Below, piece by piece: positions 45,549-54,633 of a stretch of DNA of 64,000 nucleotides. A program made the position numbers and the translations under genes. The notes under the pieces are model-generated. The model was not told the origin of the DNA. It saw nothing but the letters and a program-made list of their open reading frames with translations, and ran no database searches. The stretch's first letter is position 1. Each line of letters opens with the position of its first letter. The stretch comes from JAQBVV01 sp965249205 (GTDB lineage Bacteria; Acidobacteriota; Vicinamibacteria; Vicinamibacterales; UBA2999). The DNA lies in NCBI GenBank assembly GCA_965249205.1, contig CBDFLL010000006.1, positions 1,768,075 to 1,832,074 on the forward strand. Reading direction: 5' to 3'.

Positions 45549-47070
45549 TCACTGTCCGCCGTCGGGCACCAGCATCCGGACGGTTCCGTCCTGTCGGGAG
45601 GTGATCAGCAGCTCGCCGTCGCGGCTCTGGCTGATGTGGAGGTCGGCGCGCATCGCCGGCTCGTGTTGTGGAGCCCAGCGTGGCGTCAATCAGCTCGCGC
45701 AGTGTGACAAATCTCTGGTTGTTCGTATCGTCCCGCACGTACAGTTGAACCTCCTCAACCGGCGCGACCGTACGCGGCACGCCGTCGTCGGCGTTCTTCA
45801 TCGCGGCGACGTCGGCGGCAAACAACCGGCCTCGCGCGATATCGCCGAAGATGAATTTTCCACGCAACGCTTCGATCCGTCCGTAGTAGGCAAACCCGCC
45901 CGTGATGGCGATTCCCTCATCATGGTCGTAGATGGCGACCGGATAGGTAAATTCGTCTGTCTGTGAGCCGTCGAGGATCGCATCCGGCAGCGAGAACAGC
46001 TCATCGAGCTCGCCGCCTGGTCTGACGATGCCGTTCTCCCAGTACCCTTCGCGCTTCATCCAGCCGTAGTTGCCGCCGTTGTGGACGATATTGACTTCCT
46101 CGATGTGGTCCATACCGATGTCGGAGGCGTACAGGGTACCGTCGGCCTGATCCCAGGAGAGACGGTGGGCGTTGCGGAAGCCGTACGCGTAAATCTCGCC
46201 AAGCGTCTCAGAATCCCCATCGGCCGCGAAGGCGTTGCCGGGGGGAATCGTGTAGTCGCCAAGCCCCTTGGTGCCGCCTGATTGCGACGGGCTGCGGGGA
46301 TCGATACGCAGGATGGCCGTGATCACGCTGTCGAGCCGCTGGGTCTGCCCAGGATTCTCGGCGTGCACGCCCGCGCCGTTGCTGAAGCCGAGGTCGCTGC
46401 CGCTCGTGTAGATCAAGCCGTAATCTTCTGAACCGGGCTCCGCGGTCGGGTTGAAGCCGACATACCCCATCGGGTGCGTCAGCGAGTCGACGATGTGGGC
46501 GACGCGCAGCAGCTCACGCCGATTGCCCTGGAACGTATTGGCGGACGGACTGTCCACCCGCCACTCGGTGAATACGTTGTGGTGCGTTACCTGCTCTGGC
46601 GTAAACCCTGGCGGAATAAAGTCCGGCGTCGCTGGGTTACCCTGCGCGGTCTCGCTGTGCACGGTGTACAGCAACCCGTTGTTCGCGAACTCCGGATGAA
46701 AGTCGAAACCGATGAAGCCGCTCTCGAGCCTGTTATACACACCGAACGGCACTTCCTGATAGAAGTTCCAGTAGACCGTTGGCCTGTTGGTCTCGTCGAG
46801 CAGATACAGCACGCCGCGCGAGTCGTTCACGAAGCGTCTGTCGTCCGGTAGATCACGTACGAAACTGACACGCGCGTACCCGGACTGTCTGACGTCCTGG
46901 TCCCTCGGACGGATACCGCGCGAATCGGGCAATCGCGCCAGGTCCTCGATCTGGACGCTCAGTCCGCCAGTGGGAACCGGCGTGGGGATCGGATTGACGG
47001 TGATCTGGGCGGTCATCACCGCAGTTGCACCAAGTGCCATTACCGTGTGCGCGAAGAACTGTCTCTGCAT
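45549..47070 (-). pseudogene. PQQ-dependent sugar dehydrogenase-like protein, frameshifted near the 3' end
   Basis: Secreted protein (signal MQRQFFAHTVMALGATAVMTA) with glucose/sorbosone dehydrogenase family features: DLPDDRRFVNDSRGVLYLLD, GFIGFDFHPEFANNGLLYT, HHNVFTEWRVD, then AYGFRNAHRLSWD and NGGNYGW. The open frame continues to 45535 but past LRELIDATLG the tail (TRAGDARRPPHQPE...) is unlike the family. One frame over reads MRADLHISQSRDGELLITSR, then QDGTVRMLVP, ending TGA at 45549, which is the expected last blade. One base gained or lost near 45660-45690. Lesion or sequencing error. Confidence 0.75.
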
Positions 47071-47123
47071 AGATGCTCCTGCCAGGTTTCGAACTGACCC
47101 GGCCTATATGCCACCGGCCACCG

Positions 47124-47579
47124 TCAGTTACTCGCCAGCCGGCCGTCGATGACGTAGGTGAGCAGGGCGACGATCTGGGCTGGGTCTCTCGCAACCGCGA
47201 GAGCGGCTGCATCCACCTCCTTTAACGCGTGCGTGAACTCTTCGGGGTGCAGCACGACGAGCGGTTTGCCGAGCGCGGCCGCGAACCCCGCGTCGAAGGC
47301 CGCGTTCCACTGCCGGTACTTGTCGCCGAAGCGCACAACGACGATATCGGCTGCGCCGATTAGCGTCCGAGTGCGGATGGCATTGACCATGGCACCCTTG
47401 TGATCCTTCCAGAACGGCGCATCCTCCGGTCCCAGGATCGCGACTCCACAATCGTCACTGGACTCGTGATGAGTGACCGGTGATGTGAACAGGGCCGGAA
47501 GTGATCGTTGCTTCGCGCCGGCTTCGATCTGCTCCCTCCAGTCTGAGTGAATCTCGCCCGAAAGGTATACAGTCCACAT
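47124..47579 (-). CDS. YtoQ-family protein
   Basis: 151 residues from ATG 47579 (MWTVYLSGEIHSDWRE; a GTG at 47588 is possible). Motifs WTVYLSGEIHSDWR, APFWKDHKGAMVNAIRTRTLI and GDKYRQWNAAFDAG identify the family, which is related to nucleoside 2-deoxyribosyltransferases; its reaction is not known. 25 bp from the ferredoxin gene and on the same strand. Confidence 0.85.
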   Translation of the reverse strand: MWTVYLSGEIHSDWREQIEAGAKQRSLPALFTSPVTHHESSDDCGVAILGPEDAPFWKDHKGAMVNAIRTRTLIGAADIVVVRFGDKYRQWNAAFDAGFAAALGKPLVVLHPEEFTHALKEVDAAALAVARDPAQIVALLTYVIDGRLASN

Positions 47580-47604
47580 CTTGGTCACGTTCGCCCGACT
47601 CCTG

Positions 47605-47961
47605 CTATCGCGTCGTCCACTCGGGCGGTGGCTGAATCGTGTCCTGCGGCGTGCCCCCGGGGTCTGGCCGCCCGCTGCCTTCGAGCCGACTGATGGCGCG
47701 CACCGTCATGTCCTGCTCGCACGCGATCTGGCAGGAGAGTCGTATCCCGGTCAAGCCGCGCTCCGCCAGTTTGGCTTTCTCGGCAGCCGTGATCCGCTCG
47801 GGTTCACCGCTGATGAATTCAACACGGCACGTCGTGCAGCGTGCGTTGCCGCCGCAGGCGTGAAGCACATCCACGCCGGCATCCTGCTCGATTCCAAGCA
47901 CGAGCCGCTTGCCGTGCTCCACGTCCACTGTCTCAAACCCTTCGACCGTCAGTTTTGGCAC
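47605..47961 (-). CDS. 2Fe-2S ferredoxin
   Basis: 118 residues, plant/adrenodoxin-like. Cluster ligands are CGGNARCTTC (Cys spacing C-x5-C-x2-C) plus a later Cys in RLSCQIACEQ. The C-terminal tail after DMTVRAI is polar and unusual, about 25 residues rich in Pro/Arg. Preceded on the other strand by a divergent gene; 25 bp apart, shared regulatory space. Confidence 0.88.
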   Translation of the reverse strand: MPKLTVEGFETVDVEHGKRLVLGIEQDAGVDVLHACGGNARCTTCRVEFISGEPERITAAEKAKLAERGLTGIRLSCQIACEQDMTVRAISRLEGSGRPDPGGTPQDTIQPPPEWTTR

Positions 47962-47986
47962 ATCGCTATGCTAACGTATCGCGCTG

Positions 47987-48499
47987 ATGGCCGACGTCGC
48001 TGATCCGCCCCTCCCGTCTACTCTCTGGAAGCAACTGTCCGGGGAGCGGCGGCTCGCGGCGGCCGAAGAGTTGTGGCGTGACCCGAATGCGACCGCCGAA
48101 CAGGGCGAACTCCTGGGAACGATCGCGCAGCGCATCAAGTTCAGGATCAAGAGCGTGGTGGCGATGCCGGTCGAGAAGAAGGCGCGCCACGTGGTGGCGC
48201 TTCCGACGGTATCGGAGGCGGTCGCGGCGCGTTTGCTGGTGGTGTATCACGTGGCGCATCAGCGTCCGATGATGGGACGGTTCCTAGATACGCTGGAGAT
48301 TGCTCACGAAGACGGCATGATCTCGGACGAGGAACTTGCGGCGCCTCCGCAGGCGCGCCTCGCCACGGCAGCCGCCACCCTCGCGTCGGCGTTTCCAGCC
48401 GAGGATGTCTCGCTGTATCTCTCGACGCTGATCTGGCAGGACCCCGAGACATGGGGCGGTCTGGCGAATCTGCCAGAGGTGAGCCCGCCGCAGGTCTAG
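47987..48499 (+). CDS. Uncharacterised helical protein
   Basis: 170 residues, no signal peptide or membrane segment. Mostly helical, with SVVAMPVEKKARHVVALPTVSEAVAARLL and VYHVAHQRPMMGRFLD as conserved-looking stretches. I do not recognise a family. Starts 26 bp from the divergent ferredoxin, so they may be coregulated; 63 bp before the TerC gene. Confidence 0.6.
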   Translation: MADVADPPLPSTLWKQLSGERRLAAAEELWRDPNATAEQGELLGTIAQRIKFRIKSVVAMPVEKKARHVVALPTVSEAVAARLLVVYHVAHQRPMMGRFLDTLEIAHEDGMISDEELAAPPQARLATAAATLASAFPAEDVSLYLSTLIWQDPETWGGLANLPEVSPPQV

Positions 48500-48562
48500 C
48501 AGCCCCTCGTCGGAGGGGCGCCTATGGTCGCACGTTACGGGCCCCACTAAGAGAATTCCACC

Positions 48563-49300
48563 ATGGAATGGATGACGAGCGCCGAGGGCTGGGTCGCGCT
48601 GCTCACGCTGACCGTGCTTGAGATTGTCCTCGGCATCGACAACATCGTCTTTATCTCGATTCTGGCGGGGAAGCTTCCTGCGGGCCAGCGTGCGCGGGCG
48701 CGACGCGTGGGGCTATCGCTCGCCATGTTCTTGCGAATCGGGCTGCTGCTGTCGATCACGTGGGTGATGCGTTTGACGGCGCCGATGTTCTCGATGGTGG
48801 ACCAGGATCTCTCAGGGCGGGATCTGATTCTGATCATTGGCGGCCTCTTCCTGATTGCCAAGAGCACGCACGAGATTCACGACAAGCTCGAAGGAGCGGA
48901 CGCTCGGCTGTCGGCCGGGGTGGCGGCGCCGTTCGGTGCGGTGATCGTTCAGATTCTGCTTCTCGACATTGTGTTTTCACTCGACTCGGTGATCACGGCG
49001 GTCGGCATGGCCGACGACGTCGCCGTGATGGCACTCGCCGTGATCATTGCCGTTGGCGTGATGCTCGTATCGGCCAGCGCCATCGGGGGGTTCGTTGACC
49101 GACATCCCACGGTCAAGATGCTGGCGCTGAGTTTTCTACTGCTGATCGGCGTGTCGCTGATTGCCGAAGGTTTCGATCAACCGATTCCGGAGGGCTACAT
49201 CTACTTCGCGATGGCATTCTCGGTGTTTGTGGAAATGATCAACCTGCGCGTGCGGGCGCGCACCGAGCCTGTTCATCTGCGCCGACCCTACGTGAAGTAG
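48563..49300 (+). CDS. TerC-family membrane protein
   Basis: 245 residues, seven or more hydrophobic segments. Family core LEIVLGIDNIVFISILAGKLP with the acidic membrane residues, and LLDIVFSLDSVITAVGMA. TerC/Alx proteins handle manganese or other metals during protein export and pH stress. No tellurium genes nearby. Confidence 0.92.
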   Translation: MEWMTSAEGWVALLTLTVLEIVLGIDNIVFISILAGKLPAGQRARARRVGLSLAMFLRIGLLLSITWVMRLTAPMFSMVDQDLSGRDLILIIGGLFLIAKSTHEIHDKLEGADARLSAGVAAPFGAVIVQILLLDIVFSLDSVITAVGMADDVAVMALAVIIAVGVMLVSASAIGGFVDRHPTVKMLALSFLLLIGVSLIAEGFDQPIPEGYIYFAMAFSVFVEMINLRVRARTEPVHLRRPYVK

Positions 49301-49335
49301 AAGCGGGTGGTTCGGCGTGCGGCAGACTGGTCGCG

Positions 49336-49478
49336 TTAGCGCGGATTGCACTTGTACCTGGTGCTCAGTCGTGCTTCTGCGGGTAGGAGGGGACTGATGG
49401 CTGGGAACTCCCTGGTTCTACGGACGCAAGTAATGAGCGCGGTTAGTCGGAGCTACGCGCTCATGAAATCCGCGTTAG
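49336..49478. repeat. CGCGGATTTCA-family miniature element, complete (E5)
   Basis: Left TTAG then CGCGGATTGCA; right TGAAATCCGCG then TTAG. 143 bp with flanks; both flanks are TTAG, a clear 4-bp target duplication. The centre contains GGGTAGGAGGGGACTGATGG and GGAGCTACGCGCTC, shared with E2 and E6. The right TTAG supplies the stop of the next gene. Confidence 0.85.
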
Positions 49479-50191
49479 CCGGACTGCAGCGCGGCGAGGT
49501 ACCGGCGGATGCGCCGCGCATTGGTTCCGACATCGCTGCCGCCCACGCGTGATACCGACCGCACGTCGACGCGCGTACCGGCTCCCAACGGGGTGAGCCG
49601 CACGACCACGTCATCTTTGAAGCCGAACCAGCGGGTGGTGTCGGTTGCTTCGATGCGTCCCGCGTTCTTGTCGGCGGTGACGACATCCCAGCCCGCCTGC
49701 AAGGCTGCAGCCAGTGCGCGATCGAAGGCCTGGTCAGGCGGTGTCGACAGCGTGATCGGCGCTAGATCTGGATACCCGAGCCGCTGCTGCTCCGAGAGTT
49801 CGGCTGGGCGCTCGAGCGAATTGGGAGCCCCGGCACGAAGGGGGACGATCGCTTCAAATGTCGGCGGACGTTCCAGGTCCGTCGTGATGTCATGGATCGG
49901 CGGGACGTTCCGCGCCCCGCGCTGCCACTCGAAGGGTATTCCGAAGGTCGCCACGCCGCCGAGGACCGCCGTGGCCGCAACGAATGTCGCGAAGCGCGCC
50001 CCGCGACGGTAGGCGAGGCTTCCGGCGACGAGACCCGCTAACGCAGCAACGATGCCGGTGTAGGCGGCCCAGCGGAACAGCGTGAAGGCGTTGGGCAGCG
50101 ACAGCATGTCGAGGCGATAGGCGGGTCCGGCGACGCCAAGCAGCGTGAGGCTCGCCGCAGCGACCGCGCATGCCAGTAACGCGAACGTCAT
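49475..50191 (-). CDS. DUF1499-type membrane protein
   Basis: 238 residues. Three hydrophobic segments in the first ~100 residues, then the DUF1499 domain: GYPDLAPITLSTPPDQAFDR, AGWDVVTADKNAGRIEATDTTRWFGFKDDVVVRL and VDVRSVSRVGGSDVGTNARRI. Function unknown. The TAA stop sits within the TTAG target site of E5; because the site is duplicated, the insertion did not alter the protein. Confidence 0.85.
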   Translation of the reverse strand: MTFALLACAVAAASLTLLGVAGPAYRLDMLSLPNAFTLFRWAAYTGIVAALAGLVAGSLAYRRGARFATFVAATAVLGGVATFGIPFEWQRGARNVPPIHDITTDLERPPTFEAIVPLRAGAPNSLERPAELSEQQRLGYPDLAPITLSTPPDQAFDRALAAALQAGWDVVTADKNAGRIEATDTTRWFGFKDDVVVRLTPLGAGTRVDVRSVSRVGGSDVGTNARRIRRYLAALQSG

Positions 50192-50263
50192 GAGCCCCTC
50201 CTATCATGTGGCGGCGCGCCACGTGGTCGCCCAGTTACTGTGCGTATTGTAGGCTGTCCCCAC

Positions 50264-51370
50264 ATGTCCGAACCACACACCATGTCCCCAGGCCGCGCAG
50301 AGCGGCTGGCCCGACTTGGGTGGGATGACACCTTCGCTGCGGCGTGTCAGCCCCTGGCGCTGGACGCCGATGTCGAGCCGGCGCGGGTCGCCATCGAGTT
50401 TAACCATCTCTACCGTGTGTGGACCGGGGAGGGCGAGATCGGAGCGACGGTGTCCGGCCGGTTGAAGCATCATGCGGCGCGTCGAAGCGAGTTGCCGGCG
50501 GTTGGCGACTGGGTGATGGTCCGCCGACGACCGGCCGACGACCAGGCAGCGATCATTGCGGTGCTGCCGCGCCGGAGCTGGTTTTCGCGCAAGACGGCCG
50601 GCACGGTGACTGACGAACAGATTGTCGCGGCCAATGTTGATGTGGTCTTTCTGGCCATGGCGCTTGACGGGAACTTCAGCACCGGGCGGCTCGAACGGTA
50701 TCTGCTGCTGGCCCGGGAAAGCGGCGCTGCCCCGGTCATTCTGTTAACCAAGCCTGATCTGTCGACCACCGTGGCTACACAGGTGACCGACGTGCGTGCG
50801 GTGTCGGGGGACCTGCCGGCCTATGTGGTAAGCCCGAAGAGCGGTCACGGTGTCGAGCCCGTGGCGGCCTACCTTGCTCAGGGGCGCACGGGCGCGCTGC
50901 TGGGATCGTCGGGCGTCGGCAAGAGTACGCTGATCAATCGCCTTGTCGGCGAAGAGGTGCAGAAGACCCGGGAAGTCCGGGCCGCCGATTCCAAGGGCCG
51001 CCATACCACCATGCACCGCGAGCTGATTCAGCTCCCGTCCGGCGGGCTGATCATCGACACGCCGGGCATGCGGGAGCTGCAGCTCTGGGATGTCGAGGAA
51101 GCGCTGCGGGAAAGCTTTGACGACATCGAAACGCTGGCCGAGGGCTGCCATTTCACGAACTGTCGGCACAGTGGCGAGCCGCGATGCGCCGTCAAGGCGG
51201 CCTTGGCCGATGGTCGACTCGATCCCGCCCGACTTGACAGTTACCTAAGATTTCAGCAGGAGCTCGTCGTGCTGGCGCGGCAACGGGACGAACGCGCGGC
51301 ACTCGACGAGAAACGGCGCAGCCGGATGGCGGGCAGGCCGCCGAGGCGATCGCTCAAGCTAGAACGGTAG
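50264..51370 (+). CDS. rsgA: Ribosome small-subunit biogenesis GTPase RsgA
   Basis: 368 residues from ATG 50264; starts at 50240 (GTG) and 50282 are also open. Circularly permuted GTPase: G4 TKPD, G1 GSSGVGKST and G3 DTPGMRE appear in that order, with an N-terminal OB fold (GEIGATVSGRLKHH) and a C-terminal zinc knuckle (CHFTNCRHSGEPRC). RHTTMHRE is the switch I region. Promotes late 30S maturation. Confidence 0.95.
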   Translation: MSEPHTMSPGRAERLARLGWDDTFAAACQPLALDADVEPARVAIEFNHLYRVWTGEGEIGATVSGRLKHHAARRSELPAVGDWVMVRRRPADDQAAIIAVLPRRSWFSRKTAGTVTDEQIVAANVDVVFLAMALDGNFSTGRLERYLLLARESGAAPVILLTKPDLSTTVATQVTDVRAVSGDLPAYVVSPKSGHGVEPVAAYLAQGRTGALLGSSGVGKSTLINRLVGEEVQKTREVRAADSKGRHTTMHRELIQLPSGGLIIDTPGMRELQLWDVEEALRESFDDIETLAEGCHFTNCRHSGEPRCAVKAALADGRLDPARLDSYLRFQQELVVLARQRDERAALDEKRRSRMAGRPPRRSLKLER

Positions 51371-51394
51371 ACGGCGCGCACATATAATTCGGCC

Positions 51395-52492
51395 ATGCTC
51401 GTGCTCCTGATGTTGCTGGGCCTTGCGCAGGCGCCAGACGTTTTCACGACGGCCCTCACGGCCGAGGAGTTACGGGAGAAGCAGGCCGTCCTCGAGACGA
51501 CCGCCGGGACGATCGTCCTGGACCTGCTCGCCGATGCGGCGCCCACACACGTCGCGCATTTCATCGCGCGTGTGAATGAGGGCGCCTATGACGGGACGGT
51601 GTTTCATCGCGTCATCCCGATGGGCATCATCCAGGGCGGCGATCCATTGTCGACCGATCCCTCGCAGCAGGAGCGCTACGGCACTGGTGGGCTTGGTGTT
51701 CTGCAGTTCGAGCCCAACGCCGAGCAGGCCACGCGCGGTGCGGTGGCAGCGGTCTTGGTCCCTGGTGATCGCGATAGCGGCGGCTCCCAGTTCTTTATCT
51801 GCATTACCGATCAGCCGGCGCTCGACGGGCAGTACACGATCTTCGCGCGCGTGAAAGAAGGGATCCTTGTCGCGCAGAAGATGTCGATGGTCGCTGCCGA
51901 CGCCGACGGCATGCCGAACGAGCGGGTCGAGATCCTGCACGCGACTATCCGGGATACGCCGCCCCCGGAACCGGAGCCGTTCGTCAATGCAACCGCTGAC
52001 GAGCTGTCGCTGCATCGCGCGGTGATCGAGACGTCCATGGGCAACATCACGATTGAGTTGTTTGCGGACCGAGCGCCCAACCACGTGCGCGCGCTGCTTC
52101 GGCTCGCCGGCTCTGGTGTGTATGACGGCACCGCGCTGCATCGGGTCGCACCAGGGTTTGTGATCCAGGGCGGATTTCTCGGGACCAGGCTGGAACCGCT
52201 CGACGAAAGACAGTTCAGCTACGTGCGTGAGCTGCAGCCCGAGTTCAACACGACGCCGCATGTGCGGGGCATTTTGTCGATGGCGCACGGCGATGATCCC
52301 GCCAGCGCCACGTCATCGTTCTTTATCGTTCTGGCACCTGCACCAGCGCTCGACAACCAGTACACCGTGTTCGGCCGCGTGGTGGAGGGGATGGACGTCG
52401 TGGAGCAAATTGAAGCGGTGCCGGTCAACGGAGAAGAGCCGGTGACCCGGATCGAGGTCACAACCATCCGCGTCGTACCTCCGGCGCCCTAG
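51395..52492 (+). CDS. Tandem cyclophilin-type peptidyl-prolyl isomerase
   Basis: 365 residues with a short hydrophobic N-terminus (MLVLLMLLGLAQA), possibly a signal peptide. Two cyclophilin domains: first with VFHRVIPMGIIQGGD and GSQFFI; second with ALHRVAPGFVIQGG and TSSFFIVL, where the usual Gln of the active site is Ser. The stop TAG is part of the CTAG at which the IS5 remnant begins, so the insertion leaves the protein unchanged. Confidence 0.9.
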   Translation: MLVLLMLLGLAQAPDVFTTALTAEELREKQAVLETTAGTIVLDLLADAAPTHVAHFIARVNEGAYDGTVFHRVIPMGIIQGGDPLSTDPSQQERYGTGGLGVLQFEPNAEQATRGAVAAVLVPGDRDSGGSQFFICITDQPALDGQYTIFARVKEGILVAQKMSMVAADADGMPNERVEILHATIRDTPPPEPEPFVNATADELSLHRAVIETSMGNITIELFADRAPNHVRALLRLAGSGVYDGTALHRVAPGFVIQGGFLGTRLEPLDERQFSYVRELQPEFNTTPHVRGILSMAHGDDPASATSSFFIVLAPAPALDNQYTVFGRVVEGMDVVEQIEAVPVNGEEPVTRIEVTTIRVVPPAP

Positions 52493-52855
52493 CAGGCTGC
52501 TGAAGAACCCGGGTGATCGGGCCGTTTTCTAAGGATTATGCGAGTCACCACCGACCGACAACGGTGCGCACGGCTGTGCGCTGGCCCCGATCAAGGGGCC
52601 GGCGACACGCGCGGCCGGTGATCAGGGACACCTCGCCTCCAGATTCCGCAGCCGGACCAAGTTATAGACCGTGGCGGCGAAGGTAAGCTGCCAATCCACG
52701 AGGGCGACACCGCGATGCCGGAGTTTGCGCAAGCCGCCGACGGTCTTCATCCAGCCAAAGACCTGTTCTACGAGTTTCCGTTTCCGCTGACTGACGTGAT
52801 AGCCCGCATGCCGCGTGGTCCGGCCATCGATCGCACTCCAGCGGACCTTCTGAGC
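52493..52855 (-). mobile_element. IS5-type remnant (copy 3), 363 bp
   Basis: Same sequence as the left end of the complete copies, from CAGGCTGCTGAAGAAC after a CTAG (52489-52492) through the transposase 3' third to GACCTTCTGAGC, then replaced by IS481 DNA. Only one end is present. The IS481 seems to have inserted here, or a deletion joined the two. Confidence 0.9.
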
Positions 52856-54141
52856 TGCCCTTACTGAGACAAGGGTGACATTTCATTCCGGAGACATGGG
52901 TGACACGCTCCCCCGAGATGGGAGGGTGTCATGCCTTGGAAGGAGTGTCATGTCGTGGACGAGCGTCTCCGATTCATAGCCCGCCGGCTCGATGGCGAGA
53001 AGATGGCGGCCCTCTGTAAAGAGTTCGGCATCTCCCGGAAGACCGGCTACAAGATTTACGACCGCTACAAGGACTGTGGGGTGCACGGACTGACGGATCG
53101 GAGCCGGCGGCCCTACCGACACGCCAACCAGCTCCCGCTGGCTATTGAGCAGTGGATCGTCAGGTTGAAGCGGGAGTATCCCAATTGGGGCGCACCCAAG
53201 ATCCGCGAGCGCCTTCGCCGCCGGTGCCCGGCGGTGCAGTGTCCGGCGATCAGCACGGTCCATGCCGTGCTGGATCGGCATGGGTTGGTGACGCATCGCC
53301 GCCGGCGCCGCCATCGAGCCGAGGGCACGACGCTGTCCCGGCCGACGCAGCCCAACGCCCTGTGGTGCGCCGACTACAAGGGCGAGTTCATGCTCGCGAA
53401 TCGACGCTACTGCTATCCCTTGACCGTCACCGACTTCGCCAGCCGGTACCTGATTACCTGCGACGCCCTCTCGACGACGCAGGAGCGGTATGCCTTCGCC
53501 GTCTTTGAGCGCACCTTCAAGGACTTCGGGCTCCCCAGCGCTATCCGGACCGACAATGGGGTGCCCTTTGCGTCCCCCAATGCCCTGTATGGCCTCAGCA
53601 AGTTGTCGGTCTGGTGGTTACGCTTGGGGATCGACATCGAGCGCATCCAGCCCGGGCACCCCGAGCAGAACGGCCGCCACGAGCGGATGCATCTGACGTT
53701 GAAAACCGAAGCCACCAAGCCGGCCGTGGCCAACGTCCTGCAACAGCAGGCGCGCTTCGATGCCTTCCTCGAACGCTTCAACCACGAACGCCCCCATCAA
53801 GCGCTGGGCATGCAGGTCCCTGGTGAGGTCTACCGGCCGTCACCTCGACCGTATCAGGGGCTCAGCGACCTGGACTATCCGTGGCATGACTGGACGGCCA
53901 CCGTGACGACCTGCGGCCGCATCTGCTACAAACGGCGCAAGATCAATCTGAGCTTGGTGTTCGCGGGCCAGAACGTCGGCGTGCGGCAAGTGAGCGACCG
54001 CGTCTGGCTCGTGAGCTTCATGCAGTACGATCTCGGCTACTTCGATGACGAAACCAGCCGCCTTGAACCGATCGGTAACCCATTTGGTCCGAAAGTGTTA
54101 CCTATGTCGCCGGAATGATCTGTAACCCATGTGTCCGGAAT
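52856..54141 (+). mobile_element. IS481-family insertion sequence, approximately complete
   Basis: Ends approximate. Both ends contain two tandem copies of a short motif: left GACAAGGGTGACA and GACATGGGTGACAC; right (reverse complement) CACATGGGTTACA and GACATAGGTAACAC. These align as an inverted repeat of about 45 bp. The target duplication is not certain because the left side is a truncated IS5. Confidence 0.75.
52931..54118 (+). CDS. IS481-family transposase (integrase core)
   Basis: 395 residues. N-terminal HTH (MAALCKEFGISRKTGYKIYDRY), then integrase core with ALWCADYKGEF, AIRTDNGVPFAS and GHPEQNGRHERMH for the DDE triad, and a C-terminal extension. Intact. The frame's start MPWKECHVVDERLRF follows a GGAGGGTGTC. 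Confidence 0.95.
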   Translation: MPWKECHVVDERLRFIARRLDGEKMAALCKEFGISRKTGYKIYDRYKDCGVHGLTDRSRRPYRHANQLPLAIEQWIVRLKREYPNWGAPKIRERLRRRCPAVQCPAISTVHAVLDRHGLVTHRRRRRHRAEGTTLSRPTQPNALWCADYKGEFMLANRRYCYPLTVTDFASRYLITCDALSTTQERYAFAVFERTFKDFGLPSAIRTDNGVPFASPNALYGLSKLSVWWLRLGIDIERIQPGHPEQNGRHERMHLTLKTEATKPAVANVLQQQARFDAFLERFNHERPHQALGMQVPGEVYRPSPRPYQGLSDLDYPWHDWTATVTTCGRICYKRRKINLSLVFAGQNVGVRQVSDRVWLVSFMQYDLGYFDDETSRLEPIGNPFGPKVLPMSPE

Positions 54142-54630
54142 GGACCCAGATCGGAGTGCCACAACCCCCCGATTCGAACCTCGTCGTGCACTCCTGGAGG
54201 AGGAATCAGATCGCGATCACCGCAGCCGCGTTCGTCGGTTTCGCGGGCTTCACGCTCGTGATGCCGTTCCTACCGCTCTACTTCCGGGAACTGGGTGTCA
54301 CCGAGATCGGAGACATTTCGCTGTGGACGGGCGTCACTCTCGGCGTCTCACCAGCTATCGCAGCGCTGACCGGGCCCTTGTGGGGCCGCGTGGGGGACCG
54401 GTTTGGCAACAAGCTGCTCATCCAGCGCTCATTGGTCAGCTTCATCGTTGTGATGACGTCGATGGCGTTCGTCACCAGGCCCTGGCATCTGTTTGCACTG
54501 CGTGCCCTGCAGGGGTTTTTCGCCGGGTACGGGCCGCTGACCCTGTCGATGGCGGCGCTGTCGGCTCCGCGCGACAAGATGCCGGCGGCAATCGGCGCCG
54601 TGCAGACCGCCCAACGCATAGGACCTGCGC
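54129..54630 (+). pseudogene. MFS transporter, 5' fragment
   Basis: About 167 residues, five or so membrane segments: SWRRNQIAITAAAFVGFAGF, LPLYFRELGVTEIGDISLWTG, GPLWGRVGDRFGNKLL (MFS motif A) and AAIGAVQTAQRIGPALA. The first ATG (54129) lies inside the IS481 end, so the native start may have been lost. Cut at a CTAG by IS5 copy 4. The likely remaining half is at 56586-57287. Confidence 0.8.
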
Positions 54631-54633
54631 TAG

